A stretch of 64,000 bases of DNA, taken from positions 31,747,475-31,811,474 of the forward strand of contig JBANSL010000009.1 of NCBI GenBank assembly GCA_037127255.1, written 5' to 3'. The notes under the pieces were generated by a model. It made no database searches, was not told the origin of the DNA, and saw only the letters and a list, made by a program, of their open reading frames with translations. A program made the translations under genes and the position numbers. Source of the DNA: Persicaria tinctoria (lineage: Eukaryota > Streptophyta > Magnoliopsida > Caryophyllales > Polygonaceae). Shown piece after piece: positions 34,902-45,581 of this stretch (within the stretch, counting starts at the first letter, position 1; each line of letters starts with the position of its first letter).

Positions 34902-34906
34902 CAACA

Positions 34907-35676
34907 CGCGTCGGGCATGCACCCTCTTTTTGAAAGATTTACTATTTCCATATGAATAATAAAATCAAGAAAGTAAAATGTTGATCTATCTCTCCCCCTT
35001 GAGATGCGAGGTTCTACGATTGTTCCTCCTCTAACGTTTAGGGCCGATAAGGCCCCTACTCACGGATATTAGGACAATCTGTTCGTTCTCCCTCTTTCAT
35101 GGTTTTTCTAATGATTTTCTTCCCGAGTTTATCTGTGAAAGTAACTATGATTAACCCAGTTTTATCTCAAACCAGGTTAGGACTCATATATAAAGGTTTT
35201 ACCTCCTATCAAATTACGCTAGATTTCTTTGTTCACGGGTCTCGTCGTTCTCCTAGTGAGAATTCTGATATTTGACATGATTTATGGACGTCCCTATTTT
35301 CTGTGTTCTTCTGCAATGTAAGTCACGTGTTTACCCATTTCAATCTTTGCTCCTCGTGTTTTCGGCCTTATCGAGAATTTTGCCTTGGCATGCGGGGTGC
35401 CTCCTTTGTTATTACCCGTGATCCTGAGCAATTCATATGGATGGCCCTTATAAAGAGAAGATGTTTGGGGAGTATTTCATTCACTTATTTTTTCTCTTCA
35501 ATATGTTTGCGTCAGACTAGGCGAGTTGGACATTTTTTCAGCCCATCCGCTTCCCGGAGCAACTACATCACTTGGTTAGTTTTTAAAGTTGAATATGATT
35601 TATTCTTATTTTTCTACGAACTTTTCAACATTTTTGAAACTTTATTTTTTCCGAGTCTTCTCGGTCCCTTCCGTTG
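34907..35676. other. No intact gene; possible upstream exon of the B3 fragment
   Basis: A 162-codon open frame here (35303-35791) has no domain and Phe/Cys-rich composition. In another frame, 35519-35576 reads ASWTFFQPIRFPEQLHHLV and is followed by GTTAGT, which could be the first B3 strand and a splice donor. Weak evidence. Confidence 0.3.
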
Positions 35677-36018
35677 CGTTTTGAAGATGGGTTTCATTCG
35701 GACCTTCCCAGGAACATTCTTCTGTCGTCCCGAATGTTTCGGGATTTTTCTGTATAAGTTATTCGGGGAGATTACAGGGTTCTTTCCTTAGGTGGCGGGT
35801 GGAACGATTTTGCATGTTCACATAGTATTGATGTTGGTTCCTCTGTCACCTTCATTCACAGAGGAGGGGTTCATTTTGAGGTTCGTATTCTAGACGCGGT
35901 AGGGGACAAGGTGGATGCAGAGTGGGCTCCTCCTCACTCAGAGGGTCCGCTTTCGAATGGATCCCGCTTGAGCCAGGGCAGGACTCATCTTATTCCGGTC
36001 AGGCCTCGGTGGAGGTGA
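35677..36018 (+). pseudogene. B3-domain (REM-like) fragment with an in-frame stop
   Basis: The frame reads RFEDGFHSDLPRNILLSSRM, then a TAA at 35755-35757, then RGDYRVLSLGGGWNDFACSH and VGSSVTFIHRGGVHFEVRIL, ending in TGA at 36016-36018. The order LP-x-N/F, W/Y-RV-L, GGGW-DF, a SS-VTF strand and FEVRIL matches the second half of a plant B3 domain. The stop falls inside the domain, so it is broken or a captured fragment. It faces the opposite way to the B3 fragment at 14111. Assignment rests on pattern alone. Confidence 0.5.
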
Positions 36019-36187
36019 ATTGAGGACACTCGTAGGGTGTTTCTAGTTTTTCTTCATGTGTGATGTAACCTTTTGTCGTTTGCTATTTGATTTCTGGTGA
36101 TCGCGGGTTAAGGCAGTAGTCTCTGCGCTAATATAAACTCTTATGTCTTATGGATGTCATGATTCAACTTTCATTAAACAAATGTTA

Positions 36188-36875
36188 TGATCAAAGGCCC
36201 GTCACGGAGCCAAGCTCCAGTGTCACAAGGACTTTCGAGAAACTCTTCTCCGAGAGACCGATTGCTTTGATCGGAGGCCCGACGCGGAGTCAAGCTCCAG
36301 TGTCATAGGGACTTATGAGAAACTCTTCTCCGAGAGACATATTGCTTTGATCGGAGGCGCGACATGGAGCCAAGCTCCAGCGTCACAGGGACTTACGAGA
36401 AATTCTTCTCCGAGAGAAAGATTGCTTCGATCGGAGGCCAAACGCGGAGGCAAGCTCCAGCGTCACAGGGACTTATGAGAAACTCTTCTCCGAGAGACAT
36501 ATTGCTTCGATCAGAAGCCCGATGCAGAGCCAAGCTACAGCGTCACAGGGACTTATGAGAAACTCTTCTCTGAGAGACAGATTGCTTCGATCGGAGGCTC
36601 GACGTGGAGCCAAGCTCCAGCGTCACAATGACTTATGAGAAACACTTCTCCGAGAGACAGATTGCTTCGATCGGAGGCCCGACACGGAGCCAAGCTCCAG
36701 CGTCACAGGGACTTATGAGAAACTCTTCTCCGAGAGACCGATTGCTTCGATCGGAAGCCCGACGCGGAGCCAAGCTCCAACGTCATAGGGACTTATGAAA
36801 ACTCTTCCCCGAGAGACCGATTGCTTCGATCAGAGGCCCGACGCGGAGCCAAGCTCTAGCGTCACATTGACTTAC
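36188..36875 (+). repeat. 80-bp tandem repeat, about nine copies
   Basis: Units start at 36201, 36281, 36361, 36441, 36521, 36601, 36681, 36761 and 36840 (the last interval is 79). Each contains GGAGCCAAGCTCCAG, GAGAAACTCTTCTCCGAGAG and TTGCTTCGATCGGAGG, all self-complementary in part. It lies downstream, on the minus strand, of the RNase H-integrase remnant, where Tat-lineage elements often carry tandem repeats. Confidence 0.93.
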
Positions 36876-36878
36876 TAA

Positions 36879-37237
36879 GACTAACTCCAATGGTTAAGTG
36901 TGCAAATGCACATATTTGCACAAGTTGTTTAAAAATGCACATCACTTTTTGATGTTTTACTCCATTGGTTAAATGTGCATTTTATACACATCTATCTCTA
37001 AGTAAATATGATTAAATTAAAAAGGAAAAGAAAAAACTTAAAAACCACCAATAGAAATGACTTTACTTTATTGAAAAGTGATAAAACGTTTTTGCACATG
37101 GGGGAGGTGATGTGCTTATATTTGAGCACTTTGTGTGCAAATGTGCACATTTTAAACACTCAAAAGTAACCATTGGAACACAATTTGCATCAAAATGTGC
37201 ATATTTAAGCATTTGCACCATATCATTGGAGTTAGTC
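36879..37237. mobile_element. PIF/Harbinger (Tourist-like) MITE, TSD TAA
   Basis: The ends GACTAACTCCAATG and CATTGGAGTTAGTC are perfect 14-bp inverted repeats, with similarity continuing inward (GTGCAAATGC). TAA is duplicated at 36876-36878 and 37238-37240. 359 bp, non-coding. A 3-bp TAA duplication is typical of this superfamily. Confidence 0.88.
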
Positions 37238-37339
37238 TAAATGATGTGTTAATGTCTTAAGAAAGTGCCAACTAACCGCTTATTTATAACTATTGCGGGG
37301 TCGACTAGGATTACTGACATTTTTACAACCCTAGATTAT

Positions 37340-37425
37340 TACATATAATATTTCTTCAAGTTTTCAACATTCTAGGTTTTGTTTAAGATCGAGCCTTCTG
37401 GGGTGCCAAGTTTGTAGGCTCCTTC
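37340..37425 (-). pseudogene. Integrase tail of the reverse-strand gypsy remnant
   Basis: After a stop, the minus strand continues EGAYKLGTPEGSILNKT-stop-NVENLKKYYM, the usual end of a Tat-type polyprotein (G-Y-L..NAEHLRKYY), then several stops. Confidence 0.7.
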
Positions 37426-38163
37426 CTAGATCACCTTCATGACAATGTATGACCCTTCCCAGTTGGCATCAAGTTTTCCTCCGGTTGATTTTTGCCGGAG
37501 CACTAGGTCACCTTTTTGGAACTGTCGCGGATGGACTTTCTTGTCACGATATCTGGATAAACGCCTCTTGTACACTTGTTCTTTAAATGCTGCCACCATC
37601 CGACGTTCTTCCATGAGATGTATTTTAAGTTCCAGAGCTTCGTCGTTTGTCTCCTGGTTGTATGCAAAGATTCGTGCTGACGGGACCAATCTCTCAACCG
37701 GTAAGACCGCGTCTGTCCAATAAACAAAAGTGAAAGGGGTTTCTCCGGTTGGAGTTTTTGCTGAGGTCCTGTAAGACCAGAGAACTAAAGGTAAAAGCTC
37801 TGCCCAACGTCCCTTCGCTATGTCCCCTAGCTTTTTTTGTATTCCGTGTAGTAACTGCCGGTTGGTCGTTTCCGCTTGTCCATTTTTCTGAGGATAGGCC
37901 ACGGATGAGAACTTGAGGTTGCTGCCAAGGCCTACGCAAAAGTCACTGATGGATTCGCAATCAAACTGTGGGCTGTGATCCGTGATTATTGAGTCTGGCA
38001 CCCCAAATCGGCACACCATGTTCTTCCACAAAAACCTCCTCACTTTTTCCTCGGTGATGAGCCCCATGGCTTCAACTTCTACCCACTTTGTGAAGTAGTC
38101 CACCAAGACAAACACATACTTAAACTGCTCCGGGGCAGTTGGAAATGGTCCTAGAATGTCCAT
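37426..38163 (-). pseudogene. Integrase core of a Tat-like gypsy element
   Basis: The open 245-codon segment carries the DDE triad: Asp2 in MDILGPF, Asp62 in SIITDHSPQF and Glu98 in PQKNGQAETTN, with 35 residues between the last two as in retroviral-type integrases. HPRQFQKGDLVLR and the C-terminal WEGSYIVMKV follow. The domain inserts element cDNA into the nuclear genome. It begins after a TGA that replaces a Trp/Gly codon before MDILG, and no promoter or intact polyprotein is present, so this is a remnant. The flanking frame continues into zinc-binding and RNase H parts. Confidence 0.9.
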
Positions 38164-38670
38164 TCACCAAACAGAAGAAGGGTATGCTCCGAATATGTCT
38201 TTCATTGGTTTAACGGGTTGATGCTTCAAATTTCCAAACTTTTGGCACGCGTCACCTTTTTGAATGAAAGCTTGGATGTCCTACTCTATGGTCGACCAGT
38301 AGTAACCAAGTCTCATAATTTTCTCCACTAACGCTCTCCATCCCTGGTGATGAGCACAAACGCCGGCGTGTAGTTCTTTCACGACAATCCCGCCTTCTCC
38401 TGTTGAGATACACAATAAGTCTGGGAGGCAGTAGCCTCTCTTATAGAGCTTTCCCTCTCTGATGGTGAAACGGGCTTCCTTTGTGATAACCTTTTTGGCC
38501 GTGTCCTTTTCTGATGGTAGTGTGCCTTTTCCTAGATAGTTCGCGAGTGATGTCCTCCAATCTCTTTCCTCATATGTTTGGACATGATACACTTCTTGAA
38601 TAAGTCTGCGACTATTCTTCCTCTCGAGGAAAACTTGTCCTCCTACTTCCACATGCATGACAACCCCCAT
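38164..38670 (-). pseudogene. Integrase zinc-binding domain of the same element
   Basis: The minus strand encodes ELHAGVCAHHQGWRALVEKI and MRLGYYW, the His-His half of the H2C2 finger that precedes gypsy integrases. The Cys half reads DACQKFGN, with the second Cys lost. A TAG follows STIE and a TGA precedes the core. Upstream residues (REGKLYKRGYCLPDLLCIS) are typical of this linker. Confidence 0.85.
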
Positions 38671-38971
38671 TCGAGCTAGTGCATCCGCCTATTGATTGTC
38701 ATCTCTTGGAATCACTATCAAACCAAAACTCATGAAATCTTTTGACAGTGCTTGTACCTTCCTTTGGTAATCGGGCATCAATCTAGTTCTAGCCTCGTAC
38801 TCTTATGTTACTTGTCGCGCCATGACTTATGAGTCAGTGTAGATGGACACTTGCATCGCACCTTTGATCAGGGCTATTTCTAGACCCGCGAGGAGTGCCT
38901 CATACTCAGCCTCATTATTTGTAGCCTGAAAGTTCAATTTATAAGCATAGTTAAATTGTTGTTCATCAAGT
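38671..38971 (-). pseudogene. RNase H domain fragment of the same element
   Basis: The minus strand reads NFQATNNEAEYEALLAGL, then SIYTDS-stop-VMARQVT-stop-EYEAR, then PRDDNQ-stop-ADALA. These are RNase H1 landmarks (the Glu in NNEAEYEAL, the TDS Asp, the final ADALA Asp). Three in-frame stops show decay. The sequence ends where the tandem array begins, so reverse transcriptase and gag are lost or lie beyond the array. Confidence 0.85.
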
Positions 38972-40244
38972 CTTTAGCATCTCACCAAAAACATGATCCT
39001 TAACCTGGAATCAAATGTCACCAAATATATGATCCTTAACCTGAAATCAAAGGAAGCAAATGTGCTCAACTTTTAACTAAAAAATTCAACTTGTATTAGA
39101 AAATGGCAAGCCTTACAAAATATATAGGAGAAAATTGTTGCCTCTTAAGTGTTTACGAACGATGTGGGACATTTTTTGATAGAAAAACAAAGGAAAAATC
39201 TACGAGTCTAGATCACATCATCCTCCCTTCCTTTGAACAAGATCAGTCCTCGAATCTTGCGTTGCCCTCCGAAAAATACGATACACCTCTGTACGTTAGA
39301 TCTGCGTAAGGTATCGATGGTTGGTCTCGCAAAAGCTCTCGAATCCATAAGGCTCTTCCAAATGGTACATTACGCCCCTGTACGTTGGATCTGCGTAATG
39401 CACTTAAATGGTTGGTCTTGCACAAAACTCCAATGGATGGTGGTGGATGCTTGTGAGAATAACACAGAAAGATTGAGGAACCCTACTCGAAAGCTCTGAT
39501 ACCACTTGATGTGCTTGGGAACTCTCTGAGCCGCCAGGATCGACGACGAGGTTCCTCCTTGATTTGAAGAGATGAACTTTCTACTAGTAACCGAATATGT
39601 ATGGTAAAATTCGCAGGCCTCTCACCCTTGAACCTCCTACACTCGATCTCAATCCTCTCGGAATCGCACTCTAAGGATCTCGACCCTTCGACACCTTCGC
39701 CTCTCACTAGGGTGTCTCCCTCGACATCTCACCAAAGGGTTTTGTTTTTAGCATCTCACCAAAAACATTATCCATAACCTGGAATCAAAGAAAGCAAATG
39801 TGCTCAACTTTTAACTCAAAAATTCAACTTGTATTAGAAAATGGCAAGCCTTATAAAATATATAGGAGAAAATTGTTGCCTCTTAAGTGTTTACGACCGA
39901 TGTGGGACCATTTTTGATAGAAAAACAAAGGAAAAATCTATGAGTCTAGATCACATCATCCTCCCCTCCTTTGAAAATGATTCGTCCTCGAATCTTGCGT
40001 TGCCCTCCGAAAAATACGATACACCCCTGTACGTTGGATCTGCGTGAGGTATCGATGGTTGGTCTCGCAAATGCTCTCGAATCCATATGGCTATTCCAAA
40101 TGGTACATTACGCCCCTATATGTTGGATCTGCGTAGTGCACTTCAATGGTTGGTCTTGCACAAAACTCCAACGGATGGTTGTGGATGCGTGTGAGAACAA
40201 CACAGAAAGATTGAGGAACCCTAGTCGGAAGCTCTGATACCACT

Positions 40245-40696
40245 TGATGTGCTCAGGAACTCTCCAAGACGCCAGGATCGACGACGAGGTTCCTCCTTTA
40301 TTTGAAGAGATGAACTTTCTACTAGTAAACGAATATGTTTGGCAAAATTCGCAGGTCTCTCACCATTGAACCTCCCACACTCGATCTCAATCCTCTCGGA
40401 ATCGCACTCTGAGGATCTTGACCCTTCGACACCTTCGCCTCTCACTAGGGTGTCTCCCTCGGCATCTCACCAAAAAGTTTGGTTTTTAGCATGTCACGAA
40501 AAACATGATCCTTAACCTGGAATCAAATGAATCAAATGTGCTCAACTTTTAACTAAAAAATTCAACTTGTATTAGAAAATGGCAAGCCTTACAAAATATA
40601 TAGGAGAAAATGGTTGCCTCTTAAGTGTTTACGACCGATGTGGGACATTTTTTAATAGAAAAACAAAGGAAAAATCTATGAGTCTAGATCACATCA
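40245..40696 (-). mobile_element. Representative 452-bp LTR of the array
   Basis: On the minus strand it opens TGATGTGATCTAG and closes GAGCACATCA, so TGATGTG and CACATCA form 7-bp inverted ends. A TATA box (TATATA, 40597-40602) lies about 95 bp in, and TCCCACATCGG lies between the LTR start and that box. This is the layout of a short U3 followed by R-U5. The 488-bp form has one extra 36-bp block near the end of U5. Confidence 0.85.
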
Positions 40697-40982
40697 TCCT
40701 CCCCTCCTTTGAAAAAGATTCGTCCTCGAATCTTGCGTTGCCCTCCGAAAAATATGATACACCCCTGTACGTTGGATCTGCATAAGGTATCGATGGTTGG
40801 TCTCGCAAAAGCTCTCGAATCCATAAGGCTATTCCAAATGGTACATTACGCCCCTGTACGTTGGATCTGTGTAATGCACTTCAATGGTTGGTCTTGCACA
40901 AAACTCCAACGGATGGTTGTGGATGCTTGTGAGAACAACACAGAAAGATTGAGGAACCCTAGCCGGAAGCTCTGATACCACT
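40697..40982 (-). mobile_element. Representative 286-bp internal segment of the array
   Basis: It runs from the primer site at its right end to a polypurine tract (AAAGGAGGGGAGGA on the minus strand, 40697-40710) touching the next LTR. Between them are two related sub-blocks about 89 bp apart (ACCAACC-T-GA and CAACGTACAGGGG). The sequence just before the polypurine tract resembles the extreme 3' end of a gypsy polyprotein (FEDESFSKEG / SRTNLFQRR, depending on frame). No capacity to encode an enzyme. Confidence 0.8.
40969..40980 (-). other. Primer binding site, initiator tRNA-Met
   Basis: The minus strand reads TGGTATCAGAGC, two bases after the LTR end. This is the standard plant tRNA-iMet primer site. 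It recurs at the same position in most units of the array. Confidence 0.9.
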
Positions 40983-41270
40983 TGATGTGCTCGTGAACTC
41001 TCCGAGCCGCCAGGATCGACGATGAGGTTCCTCCTTTATTTGAAGAGATGAACTTTCTACTAGTAATCGGATATGTATGGGAAAATTCGCAGGCCCACTA
41101 CAACATTTCTTTACATAAGGTAACACTAAATATGTAACATATTCTAAAATTGTTACCTATTTGGTCTATTGTAACATTTTCTAACCCAATTATAAAGTGT
41201 TACAATTTTTTGGACAAAGGTAACATTTTTATACAACCTTGTAACTGTTTTTTAATTGTAACACACCATT

Positions 41271-42570
41271 GACTAAGAAAATCCTAGAGAGAAGGGCTCT
41301 CCCTTCTCTCTAGGCTTGTCTAAACTTTTGCCCCAAATTTCATCTTGCAATCCCTAATTCTACTCACCCATCATTGTCCAACCTACTGCAATCGACCCTG
41401 GCTTGTCTCTATTTCCCATCTAAACACAAAATCCCAGTCTCACCTCCTTCAATCCTCCTCCCGGCAATAGCTGATTTGGCGTACTTCTGTCGATTGGTTC
41501 GATGCCCTCCGGTCTATCCCCATCTCTAAGTCGAGTCGTCCTCCGATGCCGGTACCCTCCTCGTCTTGGGCTCCTGGCATCGGACTCCCTCCTCCCCATT
41601 TCTAGCCTACCCCATTTCTTAATCCCCATCGTCGATCTCCTTCCTGTCAAATTCGCCTTCCCCGCTGGTGGTTAGCCCCTTTGATGGCTCCCCAAAGTCG
41701 ATCACCTCTCTCTTTCTGGTTACCCTTTGTCCTAATCTTTGATGTTCAACCGACGCGTTTTCCCCCTCCTCGACGTTCCTCGCCTCGGGGTTCGGTGGCC
41801 ATCCGTCGTCCTTGTCTTCGTCATGTCTCTGGCCGCTTTGCCCATCTTGCTCCTTGGGCCCGAAGGTGGCCCGTGGAGGTTGCTTATGGGCCTAATCTTC
41901 TTCCTTTGGGCCCAAGGTCTTTTCTTGGGCCCAAAGGAGCCCGAGGATTATTATATATTTAAATTTTGGATATTATATATTTATTTATATAATTTCCTTA
42001 TTTTTATATATATTTATGAATATTGTCCCGAAAGGGTTTTGAGTAAAACCACCCGAAATGGTTTGAGAAAATCCCGCAAGGGCTTGTCGATATTTTTGTA
42101 GGTGAAAGCTTGTTGGCGTTTTATTCGAGTAGTTTGCGGCTCTGCTTCCGGTGTTTCGAGGAGATCTTCTGCTTGGTTGGGGGGCGTGGAGTCTGTAGTC
42201 GGGTCTGGCTGGGGTCGAGGTGGTGCGCTCAGGGCGTCTCCGTATTCGGGATAGAGTTTCCTTGGAGTCCGTCTGCACTACCCACAGGAGTTAGTGTCCT
42301 GCTGTACTACTGGCCCGCGGTGCTGCTGTTCGGTGGTGCTTGGCTGCGTTCTTCGTCGGCTTCCTCAGCTGTTCGGGTGTTGGGTCTTCTTGGGACATTG
42401 TGTTGTAGAGTTTATTTCTGCTTGTTTCATTTCACTTATTATTTGTATTTCTGGTTTTAGGTTGCTTTGTTAGACGGTTCGCCGTCTGCCAACTTCGGTC
42501 GGCCTCTCGATGAGTCAGGCCTGTCTGACCATCGAATTTTTACCTAAAAAAAAAAAAAAAAAAAAAAAAA
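41271..42570 (+). mobile_element. Poly(A)-tailed retroposon inside the CACTA element
   Basis: It ends in a run of 26 A (42546-42571, the last A shared with the duplication). ATTGTAACACAC-c/t-ATT flanks it at 41255-41270 and 42571-42586, a 16-bp duplication with one mismatch. Poly(A) plus a long variable TSD is the mark of LINE-driven insertion. The roughly 1.3-kb body has no recognisable protein: either a heavily deleted LINE or a retroposed transcript. The duplication overlaps the CACTA subterminal motif, which lowers certainty a little. Confidence 0.65.
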
Positions 42571-43004
42571 ATTGTAACACACTATTTGAAACAAATGTAA
42601 CGCCTTTTTTATTTTTTTTAAAAAGAAATAAAATAAGAATGGTTTCCTTTTACCAAGCCACACCCCTAACCCCTTTCCTCATCTGTTTTCAGATCTAGAT
42701 CTGATATCTCTCTCTCACATGGCCGTCTTCTCATCCCCTTAATTTCTCGCCTCTCCAGTCTCCACTCGTTCTCTCATTCTCCCTCTCTCGCCGGCGGCAT
42801 CCTCCACTAAACCGGCAATCTCTTCGCATCCCCAGGTGACCTCTGTTCTTGCTTCTCCTGTCAACGGCTTCTTCGACTGTTCTCAACACTTTTGCCCCTT
42901 CCTTTAGGCTCTCTCAACTCCAGCGTCTATGGCTTCTCCGGCACCCCTCCTCTCTGGTGTTCCCGTTGCTGGTACTACTCTCTTGTAGCTACTCTTCTTG
43001 ATTT

Positions 43005-43155
43005 AGTGTTAAAACTAATTTGGGGTTCTTGATTTAGGGTTAAAATTAGTTTCGGGTTTAGGATTTCGGGTTGGTTTAGGGTTCTTAATTTAGGGTTCAA
43101 ATTGGTTTAGGGTTCTTAATTTCGGGTTCAAATTGGTTTAAGGTTCTTGATTTCT
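43005..43155 (+). repeat. Degenerate short tandem repeat (TTCTTGATTTAGGGTT-like)
   Basis: About five imperfect units of roughly 30 bp with TTTAGGGTTC and AAATTGGTTT, within the CACTA interior. Confidence 0.7.
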
Positions 43156-45581
43156 AAATGCTAATATGAGTTGACAGTTGACACATATAACCAAACTTGT
43201 CTAGTTTTAGTGAATTGGTGCTTGACAATGTTATGCTAAATGATGTGAAAAATATAAGCTAGTACGTTATTTTACATGATTTCTTAATTAGGATATGATT
43301 TTTTGGCTTATCAATATTTCATTCGGATCTAATTCATGTGTACTTAATATTTAAAGTTGAAATTAGGGCTTTGTGGAGTTGAAGAAGTAATTTGTGTAAT
43401 TAAGACTACTTTGCATTTTAGTTATCTGATTAAAATTAAAATTAATTGGTTCATTCTCAAATTCTTTTTTCTCAACTATCCTTCTTCGAATTCCATCATT
43501 GTTAAAGTTAACTAGTGATCTGCCTTGTAGCTTTAAATCGTTCGCTATGTGTAACACTACTCAGTCTTTTTTTATTTATATGACTACTGTGATATAGGTG
43601 TTCCATCACTCTTGCTGATAAATAATACACAAGGTTGATTTTTTTTAATCCTTTCCTTACTCTTTTTGTCCCATGTAATTTGCTTCTGATTTGCATGTAT
43701 ACGAGTCTAAAGTGAAATCTGATTTGTGTCATGTATACAAGTCAAAGTAGAAATCTTTTTTCTGTCATGTGTTGGAGTCACAGGCAAAATATGATTTCTG
43801 TCATATAGCTATGTTATATGTCCTTTGTTATGCTATTTAATAGCTGATTTTTGGTCTTTTGCTATGCTGTTACTACTAGGGTCGATTAGCTACTCGTTTT
43901 AACTCATGATTGGGATGTGTTGTATGAGGCTACGTTTGAGGATCCTCTAGAAGATATTGACGTATGCAAGGACTTCTCCAATAAACCTATTTGGATAGTT
44001 TGTCTGGAATATGTTTCCTGAATTATTATGAGGCAAGTCGACGTTGCTCTTGGTGTTAGTAATTATATGTTAATTGGGAATTTGGGATATGGTTTCACGT
44101 AGACTTTATTTTTATTTAGTGGCTTGTGCTTTTTTATTTATTTTAATGAATATGTTTTTTTTTTCCAGGCTCATTGCTATTGAGTTTTACCAACCAATGC
44201 CCTTGAATAGATGCCAAGTGGAGCAAAAATTGCAACTATTTCCCATGGGGAAATGAAGGCAAGTGTCCCATTATACACTTTTTTGAGATAAATGATTTGG
44301 AATGAAGCTTTTTAGTATAAATGAACCTAAAGATGTTGCAATCGATCTTTTAAAGTAGAACTACAATTCTGATTTACTGGCTCGTCAAATTTCTAAAATA
44401 TGTCATACAAGTAGCTTTCTGCGATGCTGTGCTTTTTATTGTTATTGATTTTTGCTTTGTGTCCTTGATTTTTTTTTGGTGAACTTTTGATGTAGAGAGT
44501 GATCATAGATGCATAGTAGTAACCACATAATTAGTAAAAGTCCAAACTATATTTATTTTGTTTGTAGCAGCCAGGTAATTAGTGATCCTAAATGCTTCTA
44601 TTCTAACGCCAGTTTATTCGTAATTTTATCAAGGATCATTGGCATTTAAACCTTATATAAATAATGGTTATTTTTTTTCTGAAAAACAAATGAATTAGTA
44701 ATGCAATGGCTATTTTTACTGAAGTACCCATGTTCTTTTTTATTGTAAAACCATTCATAACTTAAAAAGGCATTTTCAGCTTCAAAACCTTCTGTAAATG
44801 GGTGGCAGATTTTAGAGATCTTAACATATAGGCAGTTGTATGGAAAATAAAAATGGAATGAATGATAATCTTATAAAAACTAATGAATTGAGAATGTTTT
44901 CTTTTCATAAAAAATTATGGACTGATATTCTTTTAACAAAGAGAATATAATTTAGATTTTAGAAAACTATGACAGAACCACTAAATTAGGATTTTATAGA
45001 ATTATGATAAAACAAAAGACTTAGTTCGGATTTTATAGAATTATGGAGTGGTGTTCTTATAGAGAATTCAAATTTATCAGAACAAAATTTTGATTTAGAA
45101 GTCAGAATTAGAGACAAACAATAGTATTTAGAATTCAGATGAAAAAATAAATTACAAATTTCATAATTCGCATAAGGAATTGAGAATAAATATATAGGGA
45201 ATTCTGGGAAAAAATATAATTAATCATAAATTGATAAAACTAATTGCTTCATGATGTTTTTTTTTTCCAGCAAAGCACTGAAGTGTGAGTACCTACAGAG
45301 TTAACATTGACCCGATAAGGTTTACAAGAATGGGATAGTTGAAGTCTCCTATACCATTTATGAGGTAGGGTAGGGGGAGAGTATTTTTGCTTATTTGCCT
45401 CATTTGACAAGATCTGTTGACTCATAAATTAATAATTAGATGAAGAGATTATGCCTGCTGTTAAGTCAAGGAGCTTAACATATATTGCCTTTATCAAGGA
45501 GGTTGATTTTAAAGAGTAAAGTACACCACATACCAAACAAAAAGTTGATTGTTTTTTCATGTAATTACCCTCCTTTGACCC

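Larger units (their letters stand above)
14614..34906 (+). mobile_element. Element A: nested Athila-like gypsy retrotransposon with TSDs
   Basis: The LTRs at 14619-16536 and 33083-34901 are flanked by CAACA on both sides (14614-14618 and 34902-34906), a perfect 5-bp duplication. The internal region holds a tRNA-Asp type primer site, gag, protease, a long 3' untranslated region and a polypurine tract, but no reverse transcriptase, RNase H or integrase core. It is split by element B, solo LTR C and a hAT MITE; without B and C it is about 9.4 kb. The LTRs differ by about 100 bp of indels and many substitutions, so A is clearly older than B. Confidence 0.93.
38972..41095 (-). repeat. Tandem LTR-internal array, left segment
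   Basis: It starts inside an LTR (TTTAGCATCTCACC) directly against the RNase H remnant. The order is partial LTR (38972-39220), internal (39221-39506), LTR (39507-39958), internal, LTR (40245-40696), internal (40697-40982) and the first 113 bp of a 488-bp LTR split by the CACTA element. LTRs here are 452 bp, so the unit is 738 bp. Confidence 0.95.

Noticed and set aside
35303..35791. 162-codon Phe/Cys-rich ORF
   Set aside because: No domain, and the B3-like pattern runs in a different frame over its right part, so this frame is probably chance.
43005..43155. TTTAGGG motifs suggesting telomeric repeat
   Set aside because: Units are about 30 bp and degenerate, with isolated TTTAGGG words; no run of perfect heptamers.
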